A stretch of 64,000 bases of DNA from contig NZ_CP144125.1 of assembly GCF_036429475.1 (NCBI RefSeq), positions 310,001 to 374,000 on the forward strand. Direction: 5' to 3'. Numbering within the stretch: the stretch's first letter is position 1; each line of letters starts with the position of its first letter. The translations under genes and the position numbers were made by a program. Positions 9,683 to 18,586 of the stretch are shown here, piece after piece. The notes beneath the pieces were generated by a model. It was not told the origin of the DNA. It was given only the letters and a program-made list of their open reading frames with translations, and did not search any database. The stretch comes from Halalkalicoccus sp. CGA53 (lineage in GTDB: Archaea > Halobacteriota > Halobacteria > Halobacteriales > Halalkalicoccaceae).

Positions 9683-9706
9683 CCTGCCAGCCATGTCGCT
9701 GGCAGG
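9683..9706. repeat. Perfect 9-bp inverted repeat
   Basis: CCTGCCAGC and GCTGGCAGG flank a 6-nt loop (catgtc), 46 bp after the GH32 stop and 30 bp before the DUF2270 start. It could be an RNA hairpin or a protein-binding operator; no T-run follows it on the plus strand. Confidence 0.6.
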
Positions 9707-9736
9707 TGCTATGGCCGCTGACGACGTGTACAGTCC

Positions 9737-10444
9737 ATGGAGGGAAACGACACGTTCGACCCCGAGACGGAGGAGGCCCGTGAGGTGGCCGCGGAGGCGG
9801 GACGGGAAACGGCCGACTTCCTCTCGCTGCTTCCGCACTATTACCGGGGAGAGGTGGGCCAGATGTCGACCCGCGTCAGCCGCCTCGACCTGACGATCGA
9901 CTGGGCTATCGGCGTGATCGCCGCCGTGCTCGCGCTCTCGTTCGCCTCCCCGGAGAGCCCACCGTACTTCCTGTTGATCGGCATGCTCGCGCTGACGATC
10001 TTCCTCGTGTTCGACGTCAGACGGTACCGCTCGTTCGACGCGACGCGTTCCCGGGTGCGGATGATCGAGGAGAACGTCTTCGCGAACGCGTTCAACCCCG
10101 AAGGCTCGGTTCACAAGGAGTGGCGAAGCGAGCTCGCCGACGACCTCCGAAAGCCGACCCTGAAGGTCTCGTCCCGGGAGGCGATGACCCGCCGACTGCG
10201 TCGGGTCTACTTCCCGCTCTTGAGCGTCCTGCTCGTGGCGTGGCTGTTTCGAATCACGCTTTTCGTTCCGGACGAACGGTGGTTCGAGACCGCGGCCGTC
10301 CCCGGGGTTCCGGGGGTGGTCGTCGTCGTCGCCGTCGTGGTCTACTACCTCCTCGCCCTGCTCGTGACGCTGTGGCCGACCTCCCGACAGGCGAAGGGCG
10401 AGTACCACGGCGTGGAACCGGGAACGTGGAAGGCCGAGGAGTGA
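9737..10444 (+). CDS. DUF2270 integral membrane protein
   Basis: A 235-residue protein matching the DUF2270 family. The N-terminal 45 residues are soluble (ETADFLSLLPHYYRGEV is typical), then two membrane helices at about 54-90, a basic cytoplasmic loop with FNPEGSVHKEWRSELADDL, and two more helices at about 155-172 and 187-215. The role of the family is unknown. It stands between the GH32 and GH68 genes but shares no obvious operon with them. Confidence 0.85.
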   Translation: MEGNDTFDPETEEAREVAAEAGRETADFLSLLPHYYRGEVGQMSTRVSRLDLTIDWAIGVIAAVLALSFASPESPPYFLLIGMLALTIFLVFDVRRYRSFDATRSRVRMIEENVFANAFNPEGSVHKEWRSELADDLRKPTLKVSSREAMTRRLRRVYFPLLSVLLVAWLFRITLFVPDERWFETAAVPGVPGVVVVVAVVVYYLLALLVTLWPTSRQAKGEYHGVEPGTWKAEE

Positions 10445-10521
10445 GTCTCGAACCGTCTCTCCTCAACGGTGATCCCTCGTCTCGCTCCATCGTAGCTCCG
10501 AAGACCCCGAATCCAGTCGTC

Positions 10522-11799
10522 TCAGAACGCGCCGTAGCCCTCCTCCGAGTGCTCTCCGAGCACGAGCTCCGGAAGGTCTTCGCTCGGCAACGGGAGGTGA
10601 CCGTGATCCAGCGCGCCCAGGATCTCCGTACTGTCGCCCTCCACGCCGATCCGGAGCGTCGGCGCGAGCGAGCCGCCGAACCGGCGTTTCTGTTCGTCCT
10701 CGGGGAGCCGCCCGACGTCGTCGATGCCGAGCGGACCGAGGTCGTAGTAGTTGAAGAAGCTCGTCGACAGTAGCTCCTCCCTGTGGGAGTAGACGAGCCA
10801 GGAGTACGCCTGGTACGGCGCGTTCTCGGGGTTCGTCGCCACCAGTCCGGAGCCGTTGAGCGGGCGGTACGGTCCCCGGAGGGACTCCCCGACGAAGCCG
10901 TAGAGCGCGTCGAACCCCGTGAGGCCGGGCGCGAACGTGTGGCGATGGCTCGAGACGAAGAGGTAGTAGGTGCCCCCGCGAACGATCACGTGCGGGCGTT
11001 CGAGCTCCTGGTTCGTACAGACCGCGTCGACGATCGGCTCCTCCAGCACCCAGTCGTTCAGATCGCCGGTCGGCGAGCGTGCGAGACCGATACTCCCGTT
11101 GAACTCCTCCTGTACCGGGTCGTCGCAGGCGCCCGTTCTGTCGGGAACCGGCGTGTTCGCCTCGAACAGCAGGTACGTCTCGTCGCCGTCCTCGAAGAAC
11201 CAGGGGTCGCGGAAGGTGTAGATCATCCCCCGGGTCTGGGCGTTCGTCTCGTAGCGCTCGCCGTCGGGTTCGAGGATCACCTCGTGGTCCCACGGCCCCT
11301 CGATCGAGGGCCCATCCTCGCCGGCTTCGATCCGCCCGCCGGTCGCCGCCGCGATCTGCTGGTCGTAGCTGAGGTCGTGCTCGCCGGCGGTGCCCGCGGC
11401 GGTGTAGAAGACGGTGAGATCGCCGCCGTCGTAGAGGGTGGAGCCGGCCCACTGGCGCGAGCCGAGCGCCCCGCCGTCGAAGACGGGGCCGACGTCGTAC
11501 CACTCGCGGCCGTCGCGCGAGGCGAACGCGCGGATCTCGGCGACGTCGTGGCGTTTGCCGGGCAGGAGGTCCGAGGGTGCCGTCAACGAGAGGATCACGC
11601 GCCAGCCGTCGATCGTGGCGATCGAGCCGTCGCGCTCCCGGAGCAGCCAGGTGTCCCAGATGTGGACGTGTGGGGCAGGGTCCCGCTCGGGCGGATAGAT
11701 GATCGGCGCGACCGTCTCGGGAGTGCGTTCGAGCCGGGCGGCCTGCTCGCGCGACCAGCCGGAGGGCGCGCCGAAGCCGGGGACGTACTCCTCGCTCAT
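10522..11799 (-). CDS. GH68 fructosyltransferase (levansucrase/inulosucrase family)
   Basis: A 425-residue GH68 enzyme. The nucleophile is Asp49 in HIWDTW, the transition-state stabiliser Asp198 in TFRDPWFFE, and the acid/base Glu267 in NQELERPH. GH68 enzymes split sucrose and transfer fructose to water or to a growing fructan. The start at ATG 11799 gives MSEEYVPGFGAP; there is no signal peptide, which is unusual for a polymer-making GH68 and suggests an intracellular sucrose hydrolase or non-classical export. It converges with DUF2270 and is divergent from the MoaD-like gene. Together with GH32 it forms a fructan/sucrose locus. Confidence 0.9.
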   Translation of the reverse strand: MSEEYVPGFGAPSGWSREQAARLERTPETVAPIIYPPERDPAPHVHIWDTWLLRERDGSIATIDGWRVILSLTAPSDLLPGKRHDVAEIRAFASRDGREWYDVGPVFDGGALGSRQWAGSTLYDGGDLTVFYTAAGTAGEHDLSYDQQIAAATGGRIEAGEDGPSIEGPWDHEVILEPDGERYETNAQTRGMIYTFRDPWFFEDGDETYLLFEANTPVPDRTGACDDPVQEEFNGSIGLARSPTGDLNDWVLEEPIVDAVCTNQELERPHVIVRGGTYYLFVSSHRHTFAPGLTGFDALYGFVGESLRGPYRPLNGSGLVATNPENAPYQAYSWLVYSHREELLSTSFFNYYDLGPLGIDDVGRLPEDEQKRRFGGSLAPTLRIGVEGDSTEILGALDHGHLPLPSEDLPELVLGEHSEEGYGAF

Positions 11800-11879
11800 A
11801 CCCGAACGACTCGGTCGGAGGTGTAAAGCGTCGCGTTCTCCGCCGACCGATTTTAGACCTCGCACACCCTCGTGTGCGT

Positions 11880-12164
11880 ATGAACCTCGAACTCCGGTTC
11901 TTCGCGACCTTCCGCGAGGCGGTCGGCCAGAAGACGATCGAGCGCGAGTACGCGGAGGACGCGACCGTCGGCGAGGTCCTCGCCGACCTCGAGGCGGAGT
12001 TCGACGGTCTGGAGGGACAGCTCCTCGAGGACGGAGCGATCCGACCCCAGCTCTCTATCCTCAAGAACGGTCGGGACGTGACCCACGCGGCCGGCGTCGA
12101 GACCGCACTGGGCGAAGATGACACCCTCTCGGTGTTCCCCCCGGTCGCCGGCGGTTGGATATGA
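11880..12164 (+). CDS. MoaD/SAMP-like ubiquitin-fold protein with a C-terminal extension
   Basis: A 94-residue beta-grasp protein (LELRFFATFREAVGQK at the start, TLSVFPPVAGG near the end), of the MoaD/ThiS/SAMP family. Such proteins carry sulphur for molybdopterin or are attached to other proteins through a C-terminal Gly-Gly. Here two residues, Trp-Ile, follow the Gly-Gly, so the active tail would have to be exposed by a protease. The ATG at 11880 is favoured over the GTG at 11874. It overlaps the next gene by ATGA. A molybdopterin-type oxidoreductase lies 4 kb downstream. Confidence 0.85.
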   Translation: MNLELRFFATFREAVGQKTIEREYAEDATVGEVLADLEAEFDGLEGQLLEDGAIRPQLSILKNGRDVTHAAGVETALGEDDTLSVFPPVAGGWI

Positions 12165-12421
12165 CCGAGACCAGAGAGCGATCGTTCCGGGGGATCAGTC
12201 AGCGTCTCGCACGCCACTACCTGGAGAACCTCGGCGGCGAGACCAGGGACGACGACCACGTCGTCGGCGAGTGCTGGGAGGCACGGCTCTCCTCGAAGAC
12301 GGCGTCGGTCGGCCCGTCGCTCACGCTCACGGAGGTGACGGTGGTCTTCGAGGGCGACTCCGAGACCCTCGACGACCTGATCGAGAACTTCGCCCAGAAG
12401 GCGATGCGCGCGGGTGGGTGA
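12161..12421 (+). CDS. Small protein coupled to the MoaD-like gene
   Basis: An 86-residue protein starting MTETRERSFRGISQRLA. It has an N-terminal helix, then three probable strands (VGECWEARLSSKTASVGPSLTLTEVTVVFEG) and a C-terminal helix. It ends in Ala-Gly-Gly, the kind of tail used by ubiquitin-like modifiers, though the protein does not look like a beta-grasp fold. It overlaps the previous gene by ATGA and the next by one base (TGATG), so it is made together with both. I do not recognise the family. Confidence 0.75.
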   Translation: MTETRERSFRGISQRLARHYLENLGGETRDDDHVVGECWEARLSSKTASVGPSLTLTEVTVVFEGDSETLDDLIENFAQKAMRAGG

Positions 12422-12786
12422 TGGGCGGTACCGACGTCGGTCCCATCGAGGGTCAAGTGCTCTTACTCGCCGCGGCGAAGGCGAGCGTCCCCGGCGAGCG
12501 CCTCCCACCGCTCGTCCGTCGGGCGAACGACCACCTCTCGGAGGAGCTCCCCGACTACCGTCGGCGGTACGAACTCGCCTGCGAGACCGACGACTCCGTC
12601 TGCTTCTTCGTCGAGACAGGTCACTGGGAGGCGCTCGGTGAGGTGCTCTCGTTCGACCGACGCGAGACCGACGCGGTGAGACGCGCCCACGCCGAACAGC
12701 TCCGCCGGATCGGCTCGCGTCGGGATCGTCGCGAGGAGTTCGATGCCGCCCTCGAGATCAGGGAGCCGCTCCTTATCGACCGGTAG
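12421..12786 (+). CDS. Third gene of the MoaD-like set, unknown function
   Basis: A 121-residue acidic, helical protein (MGGTDVGPIEGQVLLLAAAKASVPG at the start). It has no visible catalytic motif, membrane segment or signal. Its start overlaps the preceding stop, and its end overlaps by 14 bp the convergent aminotransferase. Co-translation with the MoaD-like protein suggests a role in sulphur transfer or cofactor biology, but nothing in the protein itself shows this. Confidence 0.65.
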   Translation: MGGTDVGPIEGQVLLLAAAKASVPGERLPPLVRRANDHLSEELPDYRRRYELACETDDSVCFFVETGHWEALGEVLSFDRRETDAVRRAHAEQLRRIGSRRDRREEFDAALEIREPLLIDR

Positions 12787-14179
12787 CCTCGATCGCCTCG
12801 CAGATCACGTCGAGGCCCGTCTCGGCCTGCTCGCGGGTCATCACGAGCGGGGGGAGGAGCCTGAGCACCTCGTCGTTACGTCCCGCGGTCCAGACGAGCA
12901 CGCCCCGCTCGTAGCAGTACCTCCGTACCCCCTTCACCGTCTCGGGATCGGGATCCCCACCCTCGGTCGCGAACTCCGCGCCGATCAGCAGGCCCTTCCC
13001 GCGCACCTCGATCAGTCCCGGGGTCGTCTCCCCCGTCTCGCGGAGACGCGAGCGGATGTACTCGCCGAGCTCCCGGGCGTGGGCGAGCAGGCCGTGTTCC
13101 TCGATGTACTCGATCGCCCGCACGCCGCCGACCATCGCCGGGACGTTCCCCCTGAACGTGCCGACGTGACCACCCGGCCCCCAGGTGTCGAGGTCCTCGT
13201 GGTACGCGAGCGCGCCGAGCGGGAGACCCGCACCCCCGATCCCTTTCGCGAGCGGCATCGCGTCGGGGGTCACGTCCCAGTGATCGGAGGCGAACCACTC
13301 GCCGGTGCGCCCGAAGCCGACCTGTATCTCGTCGGTGATCAGCGGGAGCCCGTTGTCGTCGGCGATCTCCCGCAGTCCGGGGAGGAACCCCTCCGGAGGA
13401 ACGACGACGCCGCCCTCGCCCTGGATCGGCTCGACCCAGATCCCCGCCGGGTTCGCGAGCCCGCTGTAGGGATCTTCGACGGCGGTACGAACCGCCTCGA
13501 GTGACCGGGCACAGCTCATCTCGCCACAGCAGTCCTCCCGGGGGCAGACCGCCCCCGCGTCGCCGCCGCCCTCCTCCCTGACGGGATACGGGTACGGCAC
13601 GTGGACCACGTCGGGCAGCAGCGGGGTGTAGTTCTCCTTGTACTTCACGCCGCCCGTGAGGCTCATCGCGCCGGAGGTGCCGCCGTGGTACGCCCCGTGG
13701 AAGGCGAGCAGTCCCCGTCCGCCGGTGTTCGCCTTCGCGAGTTTGATCGACGCCTCGATCGCGTCGCTCCCGCTCGGCCCGCCGAAGACCACGCGGTTCC
13801 GACCGCGCAGTCCCGACGGGAGGATCCGGTCGAGCGTCTCGATGAACTCGATCCTCGCCTCGGTCGGGAAGTCGATCGTGTGGACCAGTTTGTCGGTCTG
13901 CTCGCGGACCCCTTCCAGTACGTAGGGGTTCGAGTGGCCCACGTTGAGCACGCCGATGCCCGCGAAGAAGTCGAGGAAGACGTTGCCGTCGACGTCGCGG
14001 ACCGTCGCGCCCCGCGCTTCGTCCGGGACGAGCGGGACCGCCCGCGGGTAGGCGACGGCGTTCGAGTCGATCTCGCGCTGGCGGTCGAGCAGTTTCTGCG
14101 CCCTCGGCCCCGGGAACGGCGTCTCGACGTGCGGCGCCTCGTCGATGTGGAGTTCGTCTATCGGCGGCCCTGTAGCCAT
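12773..14179 (-). CDS. Class III aminotransferase, diaminobutyrate/GABA type
   Basis: A 468-residue PLP enzyme of fold type I. Seen are the glycine-rich phosphate-binding GPSGSDAIEASIK, the EPIQGEGG motif, ITDEIQVGFGRTG with the PLP-ring Asp, and the PLP lysine in MPLAKGIGG. The closest types by memory are diaminobutyrate and 4-aminobutyrate aminotransferases and archaeal amino acid racemases of this fold; the exact substrate is not settled. A Cys-rich insert (CPREDCCGEMSC) sits before the EPIQG motif. No ectoine biosynthesis genes are adjacent. Starts at ATG 14179. Confidence 0.85.
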   Translation of the reverse strand: MATGPPIDELHIDEAPHVETPFPGPRAQKLLDRQREIDSNAVAYPRAVPLVPDEARGATVRDVDGNVFLDFFAGIGVLNVGHSNPYVLEGVREQTDKLVHTIDFPTEARIEFIETLDRILPSGLRGRNRVVFGGPSGSDAIEASIKLAKANTGGRGLLAFHGAYHGGTSGAMSLTGGVKYKENYTPLLPDVVHVPYPYPVREEGGGDAGAVCPREDCCGEMSCARSLEAVRTAVEDPYSGLANPAGIWVEPIQGEGGVVVPPEGFLPGLREIADDNGLPLITDEIQVGFGRTGEWFASDHWDVTPDAMPLAKGIGGAGLPLGALAYHEDLDTWGPGGHVGTFRGNVPAMVGGVRAIEYIEEHGLLAHARELGEYIRSRLRETGETTPGLIEVRGKGLLIGAEFATEGGDPDPETVKGVRRYCYERGVLVWTAGRNDEVLRLLPPLVMTREQAETGLDVICEAIEATGR

Positions 14180-14261
14180 GTCTCACCTTCTCAGTCCACG
14201 GTATAGGCGTTTGCGTCGACCGAGTAGAAAGCCGTTTGTCGCTCAGACCGGTAGATGAGTC

Positions 14262-16067
14262 GTGACCGACGACCTCTCCGCCGACGACTTCCACGACGCC
14301 CTCCAGGCGCTCCGGACGCCCGTTGCGACCGCGAGCGAGGTGGCCCGCGCAGTCGGCTGCACCCAGGAGGAGGCCGACCGCGCGCTCTCGACGCTCGTCG
14401 AGGCGGGCCGGGTCGGCCGCCGCGCGGTCGAGACCGACCCGGTCGTCTTCTACCCCGCCGGCTGGGACTCGCAGGTCGAGCGCGAACGGGTCGTCGTCTT
14501 CCCCGAACGCCGGGAGGTGATCGTCTCCCACCCGACGCAGTTCACCCGTGCTCGGCTGGCCGGCTTCGCCTACCTCGTGGACACGAACCGCTCGGGTGAC
14601 TACCTCTACCGGATCCGCGAAGAGGACGTCTGGGGCGCGCCCCACGACGACTTCGACTCGCTGCGCTCGACCGTACGAGACGTCCTCGGCGAGCGTTCTC
14701 CTCACCTCGAGGAGTGGATCGAACGCCAGTACAAGCGCGCTCGCCAGTTCGCCCTTCGGACGCACGACGACGGCTACACGGTGCTCGAAGCCGACAGCGA
14801 GAGCCTGATGGGCAACGTCGCCCGCCGGGTGCTCGACGAGGACCAGCTCCACGCGCCGATCTCCGACACCGAGAGCTGGGTTCGCGAGGGCTCGGAGGCC
14901 GAGATCAAACGGATCCTCTACGAGGAGGGTTACCCCGTCCGCGACGACCGGGAGCTAGACCCCGGCGACGCGCTCTCGCTCTCGCTCTCGCTCCCGCTCC
15001 GGGAGTACCAGCGCGACTGGGTCGAGCGGTTCTCGGAGCAGGGATCGGGCGTGCTCGTCGGCCCGCCGGGCAGCGGGAAGACCGTCGCCGCGATGGGCGC
15101 GATGGAGGCCGTCGGGGGGGAAACGCTGATCCTCGTCCCGTCGCGCGAACTCGCGGGCCAGTGGCGGACGTCGCTGCTCTCGCACACCTCGCTGGGTGAG
15201 GACGAGATCGGCGAGTACCACGGCGGCGAGAAGGAGATCCGGCCAGTGACGGTCGCGACCTACCAGACGGCGGGGATGGACAGACATCGGGGACTGTTCG
15301 ACTCGCGGCGGTGGGGGCTGGTCGTCTACGACGAGGCCCACCACATCCCGGCGCCGATCTTCCGGACGAGCGCGCAGTTGCAGTCGAAACACCGGCTTGG
15401 GCTCACGGCGACACCCGTCAGGGAGTCCGAGGACGAACGCGAGATATTCACGCTGATCGGCCCGGCGATCGGCACCGACTGGTCGGCGCTGTTCGAGGCG
15501 GGGTTCGTCGCCGAGCCCGAGGTCGAGATCCGGTACGTCCCGTTCGACGAGGGGGCCGAGGAGGCGTACGCGCGGGCGGAGGGCTACGAGAAACGCAAAC
15601 TCGCCTCGGAGAACCCGGCGAAGCTGGCGGAGATCGAACGGATCCGGGCAGAACACGCAGAGGAGAAGGCGCTGATCTTCGTCGAGTGGCTGGATCAGGG
15701 CGAACGGTACGCCGAGGCGCTCTCCGTGCCGTTCGTGAGCGGCGAGACCCGACACGCAAAGCGCGAGCGCTACTTCTCCGAGTTCCGAACCGGGGTGAGA
15801 GACACGTTGATCGTCTCCCGGATAGGCGACGAGGGAATCGATCTCCCCGACGCGGAGGTCGCCATCGTCGCCTCCGGTCTCGGCGGCTCGCGCAGGCAGG
15901 GCGCCCAGCGCGCCGGCCGGACGATGCGTCCCGCGGGCACCGCCCGGATGTACGTCCTCGCGACGCGAGGCACCGGTGAGGAGACGTTCGCTCGCGATCA
16001 GCTCAGGCACCTGGAGGCGAAGGGCGTTCGCGTGCTCGAAGCGGACGCGGAAGCGATCGCGGAGTGA
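14262..16067 (+). CDS. XPB/Rad25-like superfamily 2 DNA helicase
   Basis: A 601-residue SF2 helicase. Residues 1-60 form a winged-helix-like region (ATASEVARAVGCTQEEADRALSTL), followed by a damage-recognition-like region. The motor shows LREYQRDWV (Q-type motif), GPPGSGKT at 267-274, DEAH at 357-360, LTATPVRE, and motif VI QRAGRTMRP. This order fits archaeal XPB-type helicases, which open DNA in repair or transcription. The usual Bax1-like nuclease partner is not adjacent. It starts with GTG at 14262; the preceding gene is divergent. Confidence 0.9.
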   Translation: MTDDLSADDFHDALQALRTPVATASEVARAVGCTQEEADRALSTLVEAGRVGRRAVETDPVVFYPAGWDSQVERERVVVFPERREVIVSHPTQFTRARLAGFAYLVDTNRSGDYLYRIREEDVWGAPHDDFDSLRSTVRDVLGERSPHLEEWIERQYKRARQFALRTHDDGYTVLEADSESLMGNVARRVLDEDQLHAPISDTESWVREGSEAEIKRILYEEGYPVRDDRELDPGDALSLSLSLPLREYQRDWVERFSEQGSGVLVGPPGSGKTVAAMGAMEAVGGETLILVPSRELAGQWRTSLLSHTSLGEDEIGEYHGGEKEIRPVTVATYQTAGMDRHRGLFDSRRWGLVVYDEAHHIPAPIFRTSAQLQSKHRLGLTATPVRESEDEREIFTLIGPAIGTDWSALFEAGFVAEPEVEIRYVPFDEGAEEAYARAEGYEKRKLASENPAKLAEIERIRAEHAEEKALIFVEWLDQGERYAEALSVPFVSGETRHAKRERYFSEFRTGVRDTLIVSRIGDEGIDLPDAEVAIVASGLGGSRRQGAQRAGRTMRPAGTARMYVLATRGTGEETFARDQLRHLEAKGVRVLEADAEAIAE

Positions 16068-16078
16068 GAGTTGCCGGT

Positions 16079-18004
16079 TCAGTCGTCGGCGGGAGCGGGC
16101 GAGTCGCCGGTGGAGACGCCCGTGCCCGGCCCGACATCGATCTCCAGTTCCTCGAGTTTCTCCTCGCTGACGACGCCGTCGACCCAGCCACGGTGGTCGT
16201 AGTACTCCTCTTTCATCTCCTCTAGCTCGCAGTACTCGCCTTCCGAGGCACCCTGACCGGGGATGCCGTCCTCGAGGAAGCGGGCGGGCAGCGAGTCGTC
16301 CGCGCCGTCGAAGCCCGCGAGGTTGTTGTAGTAGCGTTCGAGGTTGTAGACGCGCTCGCCGGCCGCCATCAGTTCGTCCTCCGAGACGTCGAGACCCGTC
16401 ATGCCGTTGTACTGCAGGACGTACTCCTCGATCCCCTCGGCGAACGCGTTGAACTTGCAGATGTCGAACGAGTCGCTGATCGCGTGGAGGTCCTGGAACA
16501 GCGCGGTCAGCTCGCCTTTGCCCTCCCACTCGTACGGATCGACCTTCTCCGGGATTCCGAGGATCTCCGCGGCGGGCGTGTACCCGCGCAGGTGACACGC
16601 CCCGCGGTTGCTGGTCGCGTAGGCGATGCCCATCCCCTTCATGCAGCGGGGATCGTAGGCGGGGATCGTCTGACCCTTCACCGCGAGCGAGTTCTCCTCG
16701 GCGTCGCGCATCTCCGCGACGCGGCTCGCGCCCTCGGCGAGGAGGTCCGCGAGCTCGCCCTCCCTGTGACCGATCTTCTCGATGAGCTCGATCATCGTCT
16801 CGGAGTCGCCCCACTCGAGTCCGTCGATGTCGTCGAGTTTGCCCTCCTCGGTCATCTCCATCGCCATCGCCATCATGTTGCCGACCTCGATCGTGTCGAC
16901 GCCGACGTCGTTACACCGGTCGATCATCAGCGCGATGTCGTCGCGCTCGGTGTGTCCGGAGTTCGGCCCCAGCGCGAAGGCGGACTCGTACTCGTAGGAC
17001 TCCATCCGGACGTTCATCTCCTCGCCCTTGTGCATCGTCTGCACCTCGACCTCCTTCTTGCAGGCGACCGGACAGGAGTGACAGGTCGGCTCGTCGACGA
17101 GGATGTTCTCACGGACGTTCTCCCCCGACACCTCCTCGGCGTCGATCGAGTCGTTCCAGCCGTCCTCGCGTGCGCTGCGCGTCGAGGTGTACTTGGCGTT
17201 CCTGGTGGGGAGGCCGTCCATCTCCTCGGTGATGTTCATCAGCACGTTCGTCCCGTACATCGAGAGCCCGCCCTCGTTCGGCGCGGTGACGTCCGACTCC
17301 TGAATCACCGACATCGCCTGCTGGTGGCCCTCCATGAACGTCTCCTGGTCGGCGGGTTTGGGCATCTTCGTCGTGGACTTGACGACGACCGCCTTCAGGT
17401 TCTTCGAGCCCATCACGCAGCCGGTGCCGCCGCGACCCGAGGCGCGGTCGTCCTCGTTCATGATGCAGGCGTAGCGCACGCCGTTCTCGCCGCCTGGGCC
17501 GATTGCCATGTGCGAGAGGTTCTTCCCGTAGGCGCCGTCGACCTCCTCCTCGATTATCTCGCGCGTCTCGTGGACGCCCTTCCCCCAGAGATGTGAGGCG
17601 TCGCGCAGTTCGAGTTCGCCGTCCTCGACGTAGGCGTAGACCGGGTCCTCGGACCTGCCCTCGAACAGCAGGCCGTCGAAGCCGGCCCACTTGAGCCGGG
17701 CGCCGGACCAGCCGCCGTGGTGGCTGTCGGTGACGGTGCCGGTGAGCGGCGACTTGGTGCAGACCGCGATCCGGCCGCTCATCACCACCTGCGTGCCCGT
17801 CAGTGGACCGTTCATGAACGCCAGTAGGTTCTCCTCGCCCATCGGGTCGACGTCGGGACCCTGGTCGAAGACGTACTTCACGCCGAGGCCGCGCGCGCCG
17901 ATGTACTTCTCCGCGTCCTCGTCGGGGATCGACTCGTACCCTACGTCGCCGTCGGTGAGGTTCACCCGGGCGACGTGGTCGTGAAAACCGCCTAAGTCTG
18001 TCAT
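16079..18004 (-). CDS. aor: Aldehyde:ferredoxin oxidoreductase
   Basis: A 641-residue AOR-family enzyme that oxidises aldehydes to acids with ferredoxin as acceptor, using a tungsten- or molybdenum-bispterin and one [4Fe-4S] cluster. Visible are the N-terminal pterin-binding part (GARGLGVKYVF, GRIAVCTKSPLTGT), GRGGTGCVMGSKNLKAVVV, the cluster motif CHSCPVAC near residue 315 and the distal SNRGACHLRGY. The length is normal for the family. It stands alone. The MoaD-like gene at 11880 could contribute sulphur for the pterin cofactor. Confidence 0.93.
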   Translation of the reverse strand: MTDLGGFHDHVARVNLTDGDVGYESIPDEDAEKYIGARGLGVKYVFDQGPDVDPMGEENLLAFMNGPLTGTQVVMSGRIAVCTKSPLTGTVTDSHHGGWSGARLKWAGFDGLLFEGRSEDPVYAYVEDGELELRDASHLWGKGVHETREIIEEEVDGAYGKNLSHMAIGPGGENGVRYACIMNEDDRASGRGGTGCVMGSKNLKAVVVKSTTKMPKPADQETFMEGHQQAMSVIQESDVTAPNEGGLSMYGTNVLMNITEEMDGLPTRNAKYTSTRSAREDGWNDSIDAEEVSGENVRENILVDEPTCHSCPVACKKEVEVQTMHKGEEMNVRMESYEYESAFALGPNSGHTERDDIALMIDRCNDVGVDTIEVGNMMAMAMEMTEEGKLDDIDGLEWGDSETMIELIEKIGHREGELADLLAEGASRVAEMRDAEENSLAVKGQTIPAYDPRCMKGMGIAYATSNRGACHLRGYTPAAEILGIPEKVDPYEWEGKGELTALFQDLHAISDSFDICKFNAFAEGIEEYVLQYNGMTGLDVSEDELMAAGERVYNLERYYNNLAGFDGADDSLPARFLEDGIPGQGASEGEYCELEEMKEEYYDHRGWVDGVVSEEKLEELEIDVGPGTGVSTGDSPAPADD

Positions 18005-18123
18005 GGTTAATGTACGCGTGTTACTTGGCTCCCGAGTGCGTTAGTTCTTGTCGACCGGGGGTAACCAGTATCGGTTTCGGAGTCGCGTCGAACCCGCCAC
18101 GGGCGGCACGTTCCTGCACTATC

Positions 18124-18131
18124 TTTAGTTA
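18124..18131 (+). promoter_or_regulatory. TATA-like box of the gene at 18155
   Basis: tttagtta is centred about 27 nt before the ATG at 18155, consistent with leaderless transcription. Confidence 0.45.
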
Positions 18132-18154
18132 CTTTCGCGTCCCACGAGAAACCG

Positions 18155-18505
18155 ATGCTCGTTCATCTCCACCAGTTCAAACGCGAGGAGGTCGACTTCG
18201 ACGACAACCGAACCGCGGGCGAGTCCCAGACCGAAGACGCCGTCGACAAGGAGACCGAGGAGTACTTCGGGAGCGACGCCAAGGGCTTCGAGGCCGAAAC
18301 CTGGGAGACCGTCGAGCACGACGGCGATCCGATCCAGCGGCGGAGCGTCTCGATCGGCGGCGTCAACGCGGTGTCGGTCCCGCAGGAACCGGCCGAGAGC
18401 GACGATCCGGATCTCCCCGGACGGACGCTCCAGATCCGGATGGGCGGCGAGCAGGAGTTCGTCGAGCAGGCCGAGATCGTCGAGGTACAGGACGAGAGCC
18501 CCTGA
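18155..18505 (+). CDS. Acidic protein of unknown function
   Basis: A 116-residue, very acidic protein. The first half is rich in Asp/Glu and probably flexible (KREEVDFDDNRTAGESQTED); the second half has strand-like segments (RRSVSIGGVNAVSV, GRTLQIRMGGEQEFVEQAEIVEV), suggesting a small beta domain. No known motif is seen. It has its own TATA-like box. RaSEA follows 80 nt later on the same strand, so co-transcription is possible but not shown. Confidence 0.65.
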   Translation: MLVHLHQFKREEVDFDDNRTAGESQTEDAVDKETEEYFGSDAKGFEAETWETVEHDGDPIQRRSVSIGGVNAVSVPQEPAESDDPDLPGRTLQIRMGGEQEFVEQAEIVEVQDESP

Positions 18506-18586
18506 TCGGCCCCGACGTTAGATCGTGTGTGTACGCCGACCGGACGAGACGAAGCCGCTTTAGCCCGCGGTCGGCTACCGCTCCCA

